Below, in pieces: positions 55,318 to 63,857 of a stretch of DNA of 64,000 bases. Source of the DNA: UBA6183 sp943372215. GTDB lineage: Bacteria; Bacteroidota; Bacteroidia; UKL13-3. Under the pieces are notes generated by a model. That model was not told the DNA's origin. It did no database searches and was given only the letters and a program-made list of their open reading frames with translations. Within the stretch, counting starts at the first letter, position 1, and every line of letters begins with the position of its first letter. Made by a program: the position numbers and the translations under genes. Where the stretch lies: NCBI GenBank assembly GCA_943372215.1, contig CALRXU020000022.1, forward strand, positions 8,362-72,361. Reading direction: 5' to 3'.

Positions 55318-56079
55318 TTATTTATTGGAACCTATATAAAATCCAAGAAAAAAGGTAAAAATGATGTTTCTGTTTTTTGCTACAGATTCGGCCATCATTG
55401 GCAGTTTTTGACCAAAAACATCGATCACAAAACCTGCTTCAATGCTATTAAAGGCATCTGGGTATTGCCCCCATTCTACCGATAAACTGTTTTTAAAGTG
55501 TCCACCAACACGTACTGATGTTTCCTCTATACCAGTTGTAAAGGGAGCATTTCCATAAATTAATGATGGTGTGGTGTGTTTATTGGCAGGGTCATATTTC
55601 TCTGTGGCTAAAAATTCGCTGCCTGTTGGGTCTGTTAAGCTTTTTATAACTTCAATATAAATGGGCTTTAAAAAAACGGTGGTGGCTCCAACCGAATAGT
55701 TATAATGTAATGAAATGGCATTTTTATATTGTCGGTCAGTAATAAAGATGTTTTGGCCATATCCAGTGCGCAAGAAAAAAGCCATGTTTATCCTTCCAGG
55801 AGTGTACTTTTTGGGGTTTTCAGACTGGCCATATATGCGTTCTTCTTTTGGATGTCTTAACCGGGCCAATTCAATTTCAAAGCCATTTTTAACAAGAGCG
55901 GTTTTCTGCCATTGGTATTTGTAGTTTATTCCACCTAGCTCTGCAGTGTTCAGGTTAAATCCAAAAAGCTGCCTATGCCTAAGTAATAAGGTAGGTTCAG
56001 CAATGAAATCATTTTGGGCAAACACCTGCAAGGTAGTCAGCGTAAAAATAAAAAACACCCACTTTGAAGCCGCCATCAT
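55318..56079 (-). CDS. Exported protein upstream of lipA, probable outer-membrane beta-barrel
   Basis: A 253-residue protein with a signal peptide ending near LQVFAQND and alternating beta strands (GINYKYQWQKT, ISLHYNYSVGATTVF). No family recognised. Its ATG (56079, or 56076) lies only 38 nt from the divergent OsmC ATG, and the OsmC promoter runs through its first codons, so the two promoter regions overlap. It ends 1 nt before lipA. Confidence 0.6.
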   Translation of the reverse strand: MMAASKWVFFIFTLTTLQVFAQNDFIAEPTLLLRHRQLFGFNLNTAELGGINYKYQWQKTALVKNGFEIELARLRHPKEERIYGQSENPKKYTPGRINMAFFLRTGYGQNIFITDRQYKNAISLHYNYSVGATTVFLKPIYIEVIKSLTDPTGSEFLATEKYDPANKHTTPSLIYGNAPFTTGIEETSVRVGGHFKNSLSVEWGQYPDAFNSIEAGFVIDVFGQKLPMMAESVAKNRNIIFTFFLGFYIGSNK

Positions 56080-56094
56080 GTTTGATTATATTTG
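56063..56094 (+). promoter_or_regulatory. OsmC promoter
   Basis: TTTG (56063-56066), 20 nt, TATATTTG (56087-56094). The -33 part lies inside the divergent coding sequence. Confidence 0.75.
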
Positions 56095-56117
56095 AAGAAT
56101 CAAAACTAGCAAAAATT

Positions 56118-56525
56118 ATGCAAATATCAGTAGTAAATTATTTAGGAGAGTTAAGAACAAAATCTGCTCATTTGGCAAGTGGCGAAACGGTTATCTCAGA
56201 TGCCCCACTGGATAATAATGGTAAAGGCGAAGCATTTTCGCCAACAGATTTTATGGTAAATAGTTTAGCACAGTGCATGATTACAGTAATGGGAATTGAA
56301 GCACGTAGGTTAAACGTTGATTTAACAGGGACTATAGCAAGTGTAGGTAAGGTTATGGGTATACAGCCAAGGCGTGTTACGAAGATACAAATAGAGATTA
56401 ACTTGCCTGAACAGGCAAAAGATTTTAGTAAAGAACTAGAAACAACAGCACATAATTGTCCTGTTGCCAAGTCAATACATCCTAACATTGAACTAAATGT
56501 CCAGTTTAAATACGGGAATATTTAA
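56118..56525 (+). CDS. OsmC family peroxiredoxin-like protein
   Basis: From the ATG at 56118 it has 135 residues; an in-frame upstream start at 56064 is before the promoter's -7 element and can be ignored. The two reactive cysteines lie in LAQCMITVMG and HNCPVAKS. OsmC proteins reduce organic hydroperoxides with lipoyl-type donors, so the neighbouring lipA may be more than chance, although it faces the other way. Confidence 0.92.
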   Translation: MQISVVNYLGELRTKSAHLASGETVISDAPLDNNGKGEAFSPTDFMVNSLAQCMITVMGIEARRLNVDLTGTIASVGKVMGIQPRRVTKIQIEINLPEQAKDFSKELETTAHNCPVAKSIHPNIELNVQFKYGNI

Positions 56526-56629
56526 AACAGATTGATGATGTCAATGCTAAATTTAGGGCAAGAACCTTTGCAAGAAGTAAAGGTTAGCGCAACTAATACA
56601 AGAGCTGATATACAAATTAATTTTTTCAT
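56522..56629 (-). CDS. Very small lipoprotein
   Basis: A 35-residue frame from ATG 56629. The first 19 residues are a lipoprotein signal (MKKLICISALVLVALTFTS), with the lipid-attachment Cys20 in the lipobox TFTSC. The mature peptide would be only 16 residues, containing another Cys and ending in a hydrophobic stretch. A TATATTTG box (56649-56656, minus strand) lies 19 nt upstream of the start. Its stop overlaps the OsmC stop by 4 nt. Function unknown. Confidence 0.6.
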   Translation of the reverse strand: MKKLICISALVLVALTFTSCKGSCPKFSIDIINLF

Positions 56630-56648
56630 AACAAATGTTATAACGTTG

Positions 56649-56656
56649 CAAATATA
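56649..56656 (-). promoter_or_regulatory. -7 element of the small lipoprotein gene
   Basis: On the minus strand TATATTTG followed by CAACG, 19 nt before the ATG at 56629. Confidence 0.5.
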
Positions 56657-56663
56657 GAAATTA

Positions 56664-57851
56664 ATGTACGAAATATTGCAAGATTTGCCTGTTGAAAAGA
56701 TAAGATTGTTTACAAAAGGCTACACTCAGCCCCAGCTTATTGAGTATCTTAAAAAGGAATATGGCAATTTTTACCCCTTTGTGGCCAATCAATTGCAGTT
56801 AGTAGGTAAGGCAAAAAAGAAATTGCCAACATGGGTTGAGTTTGGGTGTTTTTTTACCCCAAAAAGCCTTGAGCAGTGCAGTTCTCCCGCATTGGCAAGC
56901 TTTAAAGCAAGTCTTCTATCTGGGCAAATTTTATTGGATTTAAGTGGTGGGTTAGGGGTTGATGATGTGAGTTTTAGTAAGGTTTTTAACCAGGTGATTT
57001 CAATTGACTCCGATGAAGAATTGAACCAATTGGTTCGACATAATTTACGTAAACTTCATGTAAAAAATGTTCAACGCATTACAAGTTCAGCAGAAAATTA
57101 TCTGATTCAACATCCGCAAAAAGTAACTGTTATCTATGTAGATGCAGATAGGAGAAGCCATGGACAATCAAAATCTGCATTGTTAAAGGATGCAACCCCT
57201 GATGTATTGGGTCTTATGCCATTATTGTTGAATCAGGCAAGTGAAGTGATGTTAAAGTTGTCCCCATTAATTGATATTACCTATTTGATGAACACTTTTA
57301 ATCATATTCAACATATTTATGTGGCAGGAGTGCAAAACGAGGTGAAAGAGGTATTGGTTTTACTAAACAAAGAAGCATCAACCCAAAAAGAGAACATCAC
57401 CGCAATTCAACTTACCGAGAATGGAGAGGTAGAGTTTAAGGTTAACATGGATGTTGTACCTCAAAATATTGCTGCAACACAAACCGAAGCATGGTTTTAT
57501 GAACCCTCCAATATGGTTATTAAGGCGGGTTTAAGTAAGGAGCTTGCATTGAAATATGGGCTTGTTCTTCCAGCAAAAAACAGCCATTTTATGACTGGGG
57601 AGCAGTACATTCAAGGTTATTTTGGCAGAACATTTAAGATAATAAATGCTATGCCTTTTGGTAAAAGTGGCGTTAAGCAATATTTGTATCAGCATCAAAT
57701 TACAAAAGCTAATGTTTCTGCCAGAAATTTTGTGAGCGGGGTGGATGAAATCAGAAAAACGTTTCAGATTAAAGAAGGCGGAGACGATTATTTGTTTTTT
57801 ACCACCAATACCAAAGGCGATAAGTTGTTTTATCATTGTGTAAAGCCATGA
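56664..57851 (+). CDS. Class I SAM-dependent methyltransferase with THUMP-like domain
   Basis: A 395-residue protein. An N-terminal helical part precedes the SAM site ILLDLSGGLGVDDVSF (about 91-106), followed by VISIDSDEEL (acidic residue after strand 2) and VIYVDADRRS. The C-terminal THUMP-like region (about 300-395) suggests an RNA substrate. The exact base or protein methylated is unknown. Confidence 0.82.
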   Translation: MYEILQDLPVEKIRLFTKGYTQPQLIEYLKKEYGNFYPFVANQLQLVGKAKKKLPTWVEFGCFFTPKSLEQCSSPALASFKASLLSGQILLDLSGGLGVDDVSFSKVFNQVISIDSDEELNQLVRHNLRKLHVKNVQRITSSAENYLIQHPQKVTVIYVDADRRSHGQSKSALLKDATPDVLGLMPLLLNQASEVMLKLSPLIDITYLMNTFNHIQHIYVAGVQNEVKEVLVLLNKEASTQKENITAIQLTENGEVEFKVNMDVVPQNIAATQTEAWFYEPSNMVIKAGLSKELALKYGLVLPAKNSHFMTGEQYIQGYFGRTFKIINAMPFGKSGVKQYLYQHQITKANVSARNFVSGVDEIRKTFQIKEGGDDYLFFTTNTKGDKLFYHCVKP

Positions 57852-57853
57852 TT

Positions 57854-58216
57854 TTATTCAGACTGACGTTTCACCAACATATACAGGCTTCCCTCAAGTT
57901 TTAGGTAGCCATATTCATAACAAAATGTATAACGAGTACCAGCTTTTGTAATATAGTGATGTGTTAGGTAGTTAAAGTTAAAGCCCTTTTCAAGCAGCTT
58001 CTTCTCCGTAACAGTTGTTTTTCCTTGCTCTGCGGGAGTAAGATCATGCAATATTTTCCTGTTCTTTTTTAAGATGGCGTTAATGTCTTTAATTACATTG
58101 GTGTTTATTTTAAATTGATTATTGTAGGTGGTTCTGCATTGGTCATCACAGAATTTCTTATCAGCCCGTCCATGTAATTCGCTGTTGCAGCTTAAACAAT
58201 ACTTAGTGGTTATCAT
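57854..58216 (-). CDS. Small zinc-ribbon-like protein of unknown function
   Basis: A 120-residue protein whose N-terminus has four Cys in a ribbon layout (Cys7, Cys10, Cys23, Cys27: CLSC...CDDQC). A Lys/Asn-rich middle and a tyrosine-rich end follow. Convergent with the methyltransferase (2-nt gap). Cytoplasmic; function not known. Confidence 0.65.
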   Translation of the reverse strand: MITTKYCLSCNSELHGRADKKFCDDQCRTTYNNQFKINTNVIKDINAILKKNRKILHDLTPAEQGKTTVTEKKLLEKGFNFNYLTHHYITKAGTRYTFCYEYGYLKLEGSLYMLVKRQSE

Positions 58217-58261
58217 TGCAAAGTCTAGTTATATCTGTAAACCTCGCAAAAAAAACGGATA

Positions 58262-58294
58262 AAAACAAAGCCCTTATTCAGGGCTTTGTTTTTA
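58262..58294 (-). terminator. Terminator after sppA
   Basis: AAAACAAAGCCCT and AGGGCTTTGTTTT arms around a short loop, downstream of the minus-strand stop at 58300. Confidence 0.85.
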
Positions 58295-58299
58295 AGGGG

Positions 58300-60069
58300 T
58301 TAATCAATAGTTACCGGTAAAGCCATACGCATTTGAATACCTTCATATCTGATGGCCTTTTTTAAATCATTATACCATTCAAACTGTTCTCCAAATTGTT
58401 GTTTGGCCATATAGGTTTGAGCACTTTCACCCATGCTTTTAAAAAGTTGCTCAAAAGCATCCTTTTGTTCAGGTAATTGCATAATGCGGTATTCTTTCAG
58501 GTTTGATTTTTTTGCGGCTATTTCTATGGCTTTATCCAGCCCGCCAAATTCATCTATTAAGCCAATTCTTTTGGCATCTGTTCCGCTCCAAACCCTTCCT
58601 TGTGCCAAGTCGTCAACTTGCTGCAATGAAAGTTTTCGCCCTTCTGCTACCTTGGTAATAAAATCATTATAAATTCTATCAACAAACTTTTGCATAATGG
58701 CTTGCTCATTTGCCGTAAGAGGTCGGGTTGGTGTACCCATATCAGCATATTTACCAAAGTTAACGGTTTCAATGTTAACACCTAGTTTATCTTTAACCAA
58801 TTTTTCTGCATTTAGCAACAAGGCAAAAACCCCAATGCTACCAGTAACCGTGTTTGGCTGAGCCACAATCACATCAGCAGGGGCAGCTATATAGTATCCT
58901 CCGCTGGCGGCAACAGCACCCATAGAAACAATCACTGGTTTTACTTTTTTGGTTAAAATCACCTCTCTCCAAATTACATCGCTTGCCATTGCGCTTCCGC
59001 CAGGTGAGTTAATTCTAAGTACCACCGCTTTAACATTGCTGTCGTTTTTTGCTTTACGCAAGCTGGCAACAATGGTTTCTGATCCCATGGTTTCATTATC
59101 TCCTTTTCCACTTACAATATCGCCTACACAATAAATTACAGCAACTTTTTCTTTAACGCTAAAAGGGGTTTCTTTAAAATGATCAGCTGCGGCTTTTACA
59201 CTCACAAACTTCACATCTTCAATTTTGGTTTGGTTTACTTTTTTGATTAATATTTCATGGACTTCATCTTCAAACAATACACCTGTTATCATACCCAATT
59301 TTTTAGCATCCTCAGGAGTTTGTATTAATAAATCATCTGCCATTGCGGTTACTTCTTCAATGGTTTTTTTGCGGCTTTTGGCTATGGCAGTTAAGTAATT
59401 GTTGTACATGCTTCCTAGGTAAGCTTCTATTTGTTGGCGGTTTTCAGCACTCATTTTGTTGCTAATTAATGGCTCTCCTGCTGCTTTGTATTTGCCATGC
59501 CTTATTAACTGAGGCTCAATGCCAATCTTATCAAACATCCCTTTTAAGTAGGGAGTACTGTTGCTAAATCCATCAATCAGCAATTCACCGGCAGGGTTAA
59601 TGTAGATTTCATCAGCCACACTGGCTAAGTAATAGCTGTGTTCTTCCATAATTTCACCGTAAGCAATAATGAATTTTTTACTTAACTTAAAATCAATCAA
59701 TTCATTGCGGATAGATTCCAACGTGGCATAATCATTGGGCGAAATGGATAAATTAAGGTAAATACCTTTGATGTTTTCGTTTGTTTTGGCAGCTTTTATT
59801 GCTTTTAGCACCTCATTCAAACCGCTTGTTTTAGTACTTTCAAACGTAGCGAAGTTAAATTGTTCAAAGGGATTGTTGCTTGTTCTTTCTGGAACAATAT
59901 AATCTAGTTTCAGTTCCAGGATGCTATTTGCTTGTATTTCCTTTTTCTCATCCTTATCAGCAGAAGATACAATTGCACCGATTATACCTGCAAAAATAAA
60001 TACCAGCAATAAAGAGGAGATGATCACTCCAAAAATGGTGGCCAACATAAATTTAAAAAACTGTTTCAT
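58300..60069 (-). CDS. sppA: Signal peptide peptidase SppA (67K type)
   Basis: Membrane-bound serine protease that degrades leftover signal peptides. The 589-residue protein is the long form with two tandem S49 domains and one N-terminal helix (about 9-32). The lysine general base is in RHGKYKAAGEPL, the nucleophile Ser in AVAASGGYYIAAPAD. Near-family length. Monocistronic. Confidence 0.95.
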   Translation of the reverse strand: MKQFFKFMLATIFGVIISSLLLVFIFAGIIGAIVSSADKDEKKEIQANSILELKLDYIVPERTSNNPFEQFNFATFESTKTSGLNEVLKAIKAAKTNENIKGIYLNLSISPNDYATLESIRNELIDFKLSKKFIIAYGEIMEEHSYYLASVADEIYINPAGELLIDGFSNSTPYLKGMFDKIGIEPQLIRHGKYKAAGEPLISNKMSAENRQQIEAYLGSMYNNYLTAIAKSRKKTIEEVTAMADDLLIQTPEDAKKLGMITGVLFEDEVHEILIKKVNQTKIEDVKFVSVKAAADHFKETPFSVKEKVAVIYCVGDIVSGKGDNETMGSETIVASLRKAKNDSNVKAVVLRINSPGGSAMASDVIWREVILTKKVKPVIVSMGAVAASGGYYIAAPADVIVAQPNTVTGSIGVFALLLNAEKLVKDKLGVNIETVNFGKYADMGTPTRPLTANEQAIMQKFVDRIYNDFITKVAEGRKLSLQQVDDLAQGRVWSGTDAKRIGLIDEFGGLDKAIEIAAKKSNLKEYRIMQLPEQKDAFEQLFKSMGESAQTYMAKQQFGEQFEWYNDLKKAIRYEGIQMRMALPVTID

Positions 60070-60191
60070 TGTGTATGGTTGTTATTAATTATTCAAATAT
60101 GATAAAGCTTGTGCAATTTAAAGTGATATTTTGATAAGCTTGTATTAAAAGATGTTTACAGGGGGAAAGTTTGGTTGAACGGAATGATTTA

Positions 60192-60225
60192 ACAAAAAAA
60201 AATCCCTCAGTGATGAACTGAGGGA
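60192..60225 (-). terminator. Terminator after rpsU
   Basis: TCCCTCAGT (60203-60211) and ACTGAGGGA (60217-60225); U-run on the minus strand from the A tract at 60194-60202. Confidence 0.85.
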
Positions 60226-60248
60226 CTAAATATGTACAATGTTTAAAA

Positions 60249-60443
60249 TTATCCTTGTGCTTCTTGTTGAAGGTATAATTTATAAGCAGCCCTGATGCGT
60301 TGCTGACGATTTTTAATACACGGTTTTGTGAATGCTTGACGTTCGCGCATTTCTTTTACAACACCAGTCTTTTCAAACTTCTTTTTAAACTTCTTTAAAG
60401 CTCGGTCTAACGATTCGTTTTCTTTTACGTTTACAAATATCAT
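60249..60443 (-). CDS. rpsU: 30S ribosomal protein bS21
   Basis: A 64-residue basic protein of the 30S platform. In Flavobacterium ribosomes bS21 (with bS6 and bS18) occludes the 3' end of 16S rRNA, explaining why the phylum ignores Shine-Dalgarno sequences; a Tyr at position 54, which I recall being part of that pocket, is present here (RAAY54). The mRNA has a perfect AAAGGAGGT at 60452-60460, 8 nt before the ATG. I infer autoregulation: only ribosomes lacking bS21 can use this site. Own promoter and terminator. Confidence 0.96.
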   Translation of the reverse strand: MIFVNVKENESLDRALKKFKKKFEKTGVVKEMRERQAFTKPCIKNRQQRIRAAYKLYLQQEAQG

Positions 60444-60451
60444 ATTAAATT

Positions 60452-60460
60452 ACCTCCTTT
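60452..60460 (-). promoter_or_regulatory. Shine-Dalgarno sequence of rpsU
   Basis: Minus-strand AAAGGAGGT, complementary to the 16S rRNA 3' end over nine bases, 8 nt from the ATG at 60443. It is the strongest such site in the window. Confidence 0.85.
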
Positions 60461-60490
60461 CCTTTCAATCTCTTTCGTATAAAAGGACTG

Positions 60491-60521
60491 CAAATTTAGT
60501 ATATTATGTGGAATTTTCAAA
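60491..60521 (-). promoter_or_regulatory. rpsU promoter
   Basis: Minus-strand TTTG (60521-60518), 19 nt, TAAATTTG (60498-60491), then CAGTCC. The leader would be about 40 nt and contains the Shine-Dalgarno site. Confidence 0.8.
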
Positions 60522-60626
60522 TCTTTACTAGAAAAATAGCAAAAGATACCATTGAGTGAAGTGAATGTGGCCTAGATATCCTAAAAAAATCTTCAACTTT
60601 CTCCCTTGTTTTATGGGTTCATGAGT

Positions 60627-60634
60627 TATTTTCG
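60627..60634 (+). promoter_or_regulatory. Putative -7 element of purB
   Basis: TATTTTCG (one change from TAnnTTTG) ends 4 nt before the ATG at 60639. The same variant precedes the gene at 20366. Confidence 0.4.
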
Positions 60635-60638
60635 CCCT

Positions 60639-61985
60639 ATGGAATTAACATCGCTAACAGCGTTATCTCCGGTGGATGGCCGCTACCGCAAGCAAACGGA
60701 GGCTCTTACGGCTTATTTTTCAGAGTACGCCCTTATTCAATACAGGGTATTAGTAGAGGTTGAGTATTTTATTGCCTTAGCTGAATTGCCTCTGCCTCAA
60801 ATGAGGGGTAAAATCAGTACAGCAGATAAAATGGCCTTAAGAGAATTATATGAAAAGTTTTCGGAACAAGATGCCCTTCAAGTAAAGCAAATTGAAAAAA
60901 CCACCAACCATGATGTGAAGGCAGTGGAATATTTGTTAAAGGATAAAATGACATTGTTGGGCCTTGGTGATTTGCTGGAGTTTGTTCATTTTGGGCTTAC
61001 CTCACAAGACATTAACAACACAGCTATTCCATTAAGTTTAAGGCACGCAAATATTGAGGTGATGTTTCCTAAACTAAATGAACTCATTGATAAACTTAAA
61101 ATGTTGGCCAAGAGCTGGAAAAATATTCCCATGCTTGCACATACCCACGGGCAGCCTGCTTCACCAACCAAATTAGGCAAAGAGGTGTTGGTGTTTGTAG
61201 AACGTTTGGAGAATCAGGTTGCCATGTTGCGGCAAATTCCTTACAGCGCTAAGTTTGGCGGTGCAACTGGGAACTTTAACGCCCATCAATTGGCATTTGG
61301 TAAAGTAAACTGGGTGGAGTTTAGTAACAGGCTGCTGCATAGCTTAGGTTTGTCAAGAAGTCAATACACCACTCAAATAGAGCATTATGATAACCTGGCT
61401 GCCATGTTTGATGCTTATAAAAGAATCAATACCATATTATTGGATTTAAGCCGTGATTTTTGGCAATACATCTCCATGGAGTATTTTAAACAGCAGTTAA
61501 AGAAGGGGGAGGTGGGTTCCAGTGCAATGCCGCATAAAGTTAACCCAATTGACTTTGAAAATGCCGAAGGAAACTTGGGCATTGCCAATGCTTTATATGA
61601 ACATTTATCGGCAAAACTCCCTGTATCAAGATTACAGCGGGATTTAACGGATTCAACCGTGCTTCGTAATTTAGGCATTCCAATGGCGCATACCTTAATA
61701 GCATACAACTCATTATTAAAAGGGCTTAATAAGTTGTTGCTGAATGAGCAGGCTATAGCCAAACATTTGGATGAGAACTGGGCTGTATGTGCTGAAGCTA
61801 TTCAAACGGTATTAAGGCGCGAGGGGTATCCGAAACCCTATGAGGCCTTAAAGGATTTAACCCGAACCAATGCAAAAATTACGCAGAAGAGTTTGCATCA
61901 GTTTATTGATAAACTAAAGGTAACTGCCAAAGTAAAAACCGAGTTAAAGAAAATAACACCACATAATTATACTGGCGTATATTAG
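60639..61985 (+). CDS. purB: Adenylosuccinate lyase
   Basis: The enzyme cleaves SAICAR and adenylosuccinate in purine synthesis. With the ATG at 60639 it has 448 residues; an upstream TTG at 60606 is open but would precede the promoter box. The N-terminus LTALSPVDGRYRKQTEAL and the signature GSSAMPHKVNPIDFENAEG (the flexible catalytic loop) mark the E. coli-type subfamily, with HTHGQPASPT carrying a catalytic His. Confidence 0.95.
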   Translation: MELTSLTALSPVDGRYRKQTEALTAYFSEYALIQYRVLVEVEYFIALAELPLPQMRGKISTADKMALRELYEKFSEQDALQVKQIEKTTNHDVKAVEYLLKDKMTLLGLGDLLEFVHFGLTSQDINNTAIPLSLRHANIEVMFPKLNELIDKLKMLAKSWKNIPMLAHTHGQPASPTKLGKEVLVFVERLENQVAMLRQIPYSAKFGGATGNFNAHQLAFGKVNWVEFSNRLLHSLGLSRSQYTTQIEHYDNLAAMFDAYKRINTILLDLSRDFWQYISMEYFKQQLKKGEVGSSAMPHKVNPIDFENAEGNLGIANALYEHLSAKLPVSRLQRDLTDSTVLRNLGIPMAHTLIAYNSLLKGLNKLLLNEQAIAKHLDENWAVCAEAIQTVLRREGYPKPYEALKDLTRTNAKITQKSLHQFIDKLKVTAKVKTELKKITPHNYTGVY

Positions 61986-62087
61986 AACTAACCTTTTTTT
62001 AGTACAACCAGTTGGTTGTTGTGGATTTCGTTTTTTAAAGGTGTAAAGTGGTTTGATTACATTTGATTAAAGGCTTTGTGCTGACAA

Positions 62088-62996
62088 ATGATAACGCAAC
62101 AGATTTCACTTTTTATTGATTATTTAACTTACGAAAAGCATTTTTCGGGCCATACCGTAACGGCATATCACAAAGATTTGCTGCAGTTCGCTTCTTTTTT
62201 AAAATCCCAATTTGAGCTAGAAGAGACCATGTTTATCAACCACCAACATATTCGGTCGTGGTTGGTTGAGTTAATGAATGATGGGGTGGAAGCACGGTCA
62301 GTAAACAGGAAACTATCATCATTACGAAGTTTTTATAAGTACTTGTTAAAAGAAGAGTTGGTAAACAGCAGCCCTGTTTCTAAAGTTCAAGGCCCTAAAA
62401 CCATCAAGAAATTGCCTGTTTTTGTTGAAGAAACCAACATGAACCTGCTTTTTGACAAGAAAATGGATTCAGATGGAATCCCTGTTTTTAGTGATGATTT
62501 CGAAGGGCAACGCAATCGATTGATTCTTCTGTTGTTTTATACTTGCGGTATTCGTTTGTCAGAGTTAATTGGGTTACAATCTGCAAATGTTGATTATTAC
62601 CGTAAAACCATTAAGGTATTGGGCAAGCGTAATAAGGAGCGCATTATTCCCATTACAAAAGAGTTATCAACTGAAATACAACAATATGTGGAAATTAAAA
62701 AAAAAGAAGGCTTGGGAAATGATTATTTATTAGTACTTTCATCTAATGAAAAACTGTACCCCAAATTGGTGTACAATGTGGTGAAAAAATTCTTGAGTAT
62801 GGTTACAAGTATTGATAAGAGAAGCCCTCACGTTTTAAGACATACTTATGCTACGCATTTGTTAAATAAAGGAGCCGACTTAAATGCCATCAAGGAATTA
62901 CTGGGCCATGCCAGTTTAGCAGCCACACAAGTCTATACCCATAATAGCATAGAGCGATTAAAAGATATTCATAAGACGCGTCATCCGCGAGCATAA
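62088..62996 (+). CDS. Tyrosine recombinase XerC/XerD family
   Basis: A 302-residue recombinase that resolves chromosome dimers. N-terminal SAM-like domain (about 1-95) and catalytic residues Arg156 (TCGIRLSEL), Lys180, His248-x-x-Arg251, His274 and Tyr283. The length and the short spacer suit a housekeeping Xer enzyme, not an integron or phage integrase; XerC versus XerD cannot be decided here. The order rpsU-(purB)-xer-hpf-tRNAs is in line with a conserved translation-related neighbourhood in the phylum. Confidence 0.92.
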   Translation: MITQQISLFIDYLTYEKHFSGHTVTAYHKDLLQFASFLKSQFELEETMFINHQHIRSWLVELMNDGVEARSVNRKLSSLRSFYKYLLKEELVNSSPVSKVQGPKTIKKLPVFVEETNMNLLFDKKMDSDGIPVFSDDFEGQRNRLILLLFYTCGIRLSELIGLQSANVDYYRKTIKVLGKRNKERIIPITKELSTEIQQYVEIKKKEGLGNDYLLVLSSNEKLYPKLVYNVVKKFLSMVTSIDKRSPHVLRHTYATHLLNKGADLNAIKELLGHASLAATQVYTHNSIERLKDIHKTRHPRA

Positions 62997-63077
62997 AATA
63001 TTGCCTGCTTAATATTATAAACCGGAATATTGCAACCGTGCAGGCCGTGAGCAATATTCAATTAAATAAAAATTGCT

Positions 63078-63383
63078 ATGAAAATAGACATTCAATCCAT
63101 TCATTTTACTGCCGACTACAGGTTGCTGGATTTTATTACAAAAAAGATTGAGAAGGTGCAAACCTTTTATGATGGCATTAAAAGCGCAGATGTTTATCTT
63201 AGGGTAGAAAAGGATGCAGAGAAGGAAAATAAATCAATAGAGGTTAAATTAAATCTTAGTGGAAATCCTATATTTGCTAAAGAACATTCGAGTACATTCG
63301 AAGCCGCAACCGATTTAGTATTAGATAAAGTAGTGGCACAAGTAAAAAAACACAAGGAAAAGCTGGTTGCTAAACAGGCTTAA
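63078..63383 (+). CDS. hpf: Ribosome hibernation promoting factor (short HPF/RaiA)
   Basis: A 101-residue beta-alpha-beta-beta-beta-alpha protein that binds the decoding site of idle ribosomes. MKIDIQSIHFTADYRLLDFITKKIEKV and the basic C-terminal helix (DKVVAQVKKHKEKL) fit the short HPF/YfiA family; no long-form dimerisation domain. It has its own terminator downstream. Confidence 0.92.
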   Translation: MKIDIQSIHFTADYRLLDFITKKIEKVQTFYDGIKSADVYLRVEKDAEKENKSIEVKLNLSGNPIFAKEHSSTFEAATDLVLDKVVAQVKKHKEKLVAKQA

Positions 63384-63402
63384 CGGATATAAAGCACTTT
63401 GG

Positions 63403-63436
63403 AAAGCCCGCCTTGTAAAAGGCGGGCTTTTTTATT
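63403..63436 (+). terminator. Terminator after hpf
   Basis: AAAGCCCGCC (63403-63412) and GGCGGGCTTT (63421-63430), then T-run. Confidence 0.9.
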
Positions 63437-63559
63437 GTTGTTGATAATCAATACCCCGAAAAAAAAATTTGTATATTCAATTTCAAACCTAGACTTTTGC
63501 ACCCGCTGTTACACAAACAACGTCTTAAAACGTTTTTTTCAAATTTTGCTTCCAAAAAA

Positions 63560-63590
63560 TTTGCAAACGTCCTGTAAAATGCTACATTTG
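63560..63590 (+). promoter_or_regulatory. Promoter of the tRNA-Thr/tRNA-Tyr operon
   Basis: TTTG (63560-63563), 19 nt, TACATTTG (63583-63590) followed by CAGTCCC. The predicted start is near 63596. Confidence 0.8.
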
Positions 63591-63857
63591 CAGTCCCTTT
63601 TTAGGGACGATTTGTGCACAGGAATGTTCTTTAAGTATCGAAAACACTGATAAAAAGCAAGTTAATTGCTCGGATTTTATTCGACTTTTAACGCCTTTCA
63701 TTCATCAAAATATGTCGCTTTAGTTATTCTAATGGCCATTAGAAGGTAGATTTATCTACTATAAAGTAATGTATTAATAAAAATTTGCCACTTTAGCTTT
63801 CCCGATGCTATCGGGAGGTAGAGCAACAGCTCCACTTCGCTAGAGTGACCACAAGAC
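63591..63857 (+). other. Long leader of the tRNA operon
   Basis: About 260 nt separate the promoter from the first tRNA. It contains a small hairpin GTCCCTTTTTAGGGAC (63593-63608), the degenerate tRNA-Thr fragment and no convincing gene. Confidence 0.6.
63787..63827 (+). pseudogene. Degenerate tRNA-Thr 5' fragment with palindromic insert
   Basis: GCCACTTTAGCT (63787-63798) and GGTAGAGCAAC (63817-63827) copy positions of the intact tRNA-Thr 31-71 nt downstream. The D-loop bases CAGCT are replaced by a palindrome TCCCGATGCTATCGGGA (63800-63816). Similarity ends after the D arm. Confidence 0.75.

Noticed and set aside
60203..60225. Shared CTCAGTGATGA in the terminators at 52666 and 60203 as a regulatory motif
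   Set aside because: Both are loop parts of ordinary terminator hairpins; two matches are too few to infer function.
62088..62996. Xer-like protein as an integrase of a mobile element
   Set aside because: Its length and neighbours (purB, hpf) are housekeeping, and no attachment sites or cargo genes are visible.
63399..63650. 83-residue frame after hpf
   Set aside because: It covers the hpf terminator and the tRNA promoter, its composition is unlike neighbouring proteins, and no family resemblance is seen.
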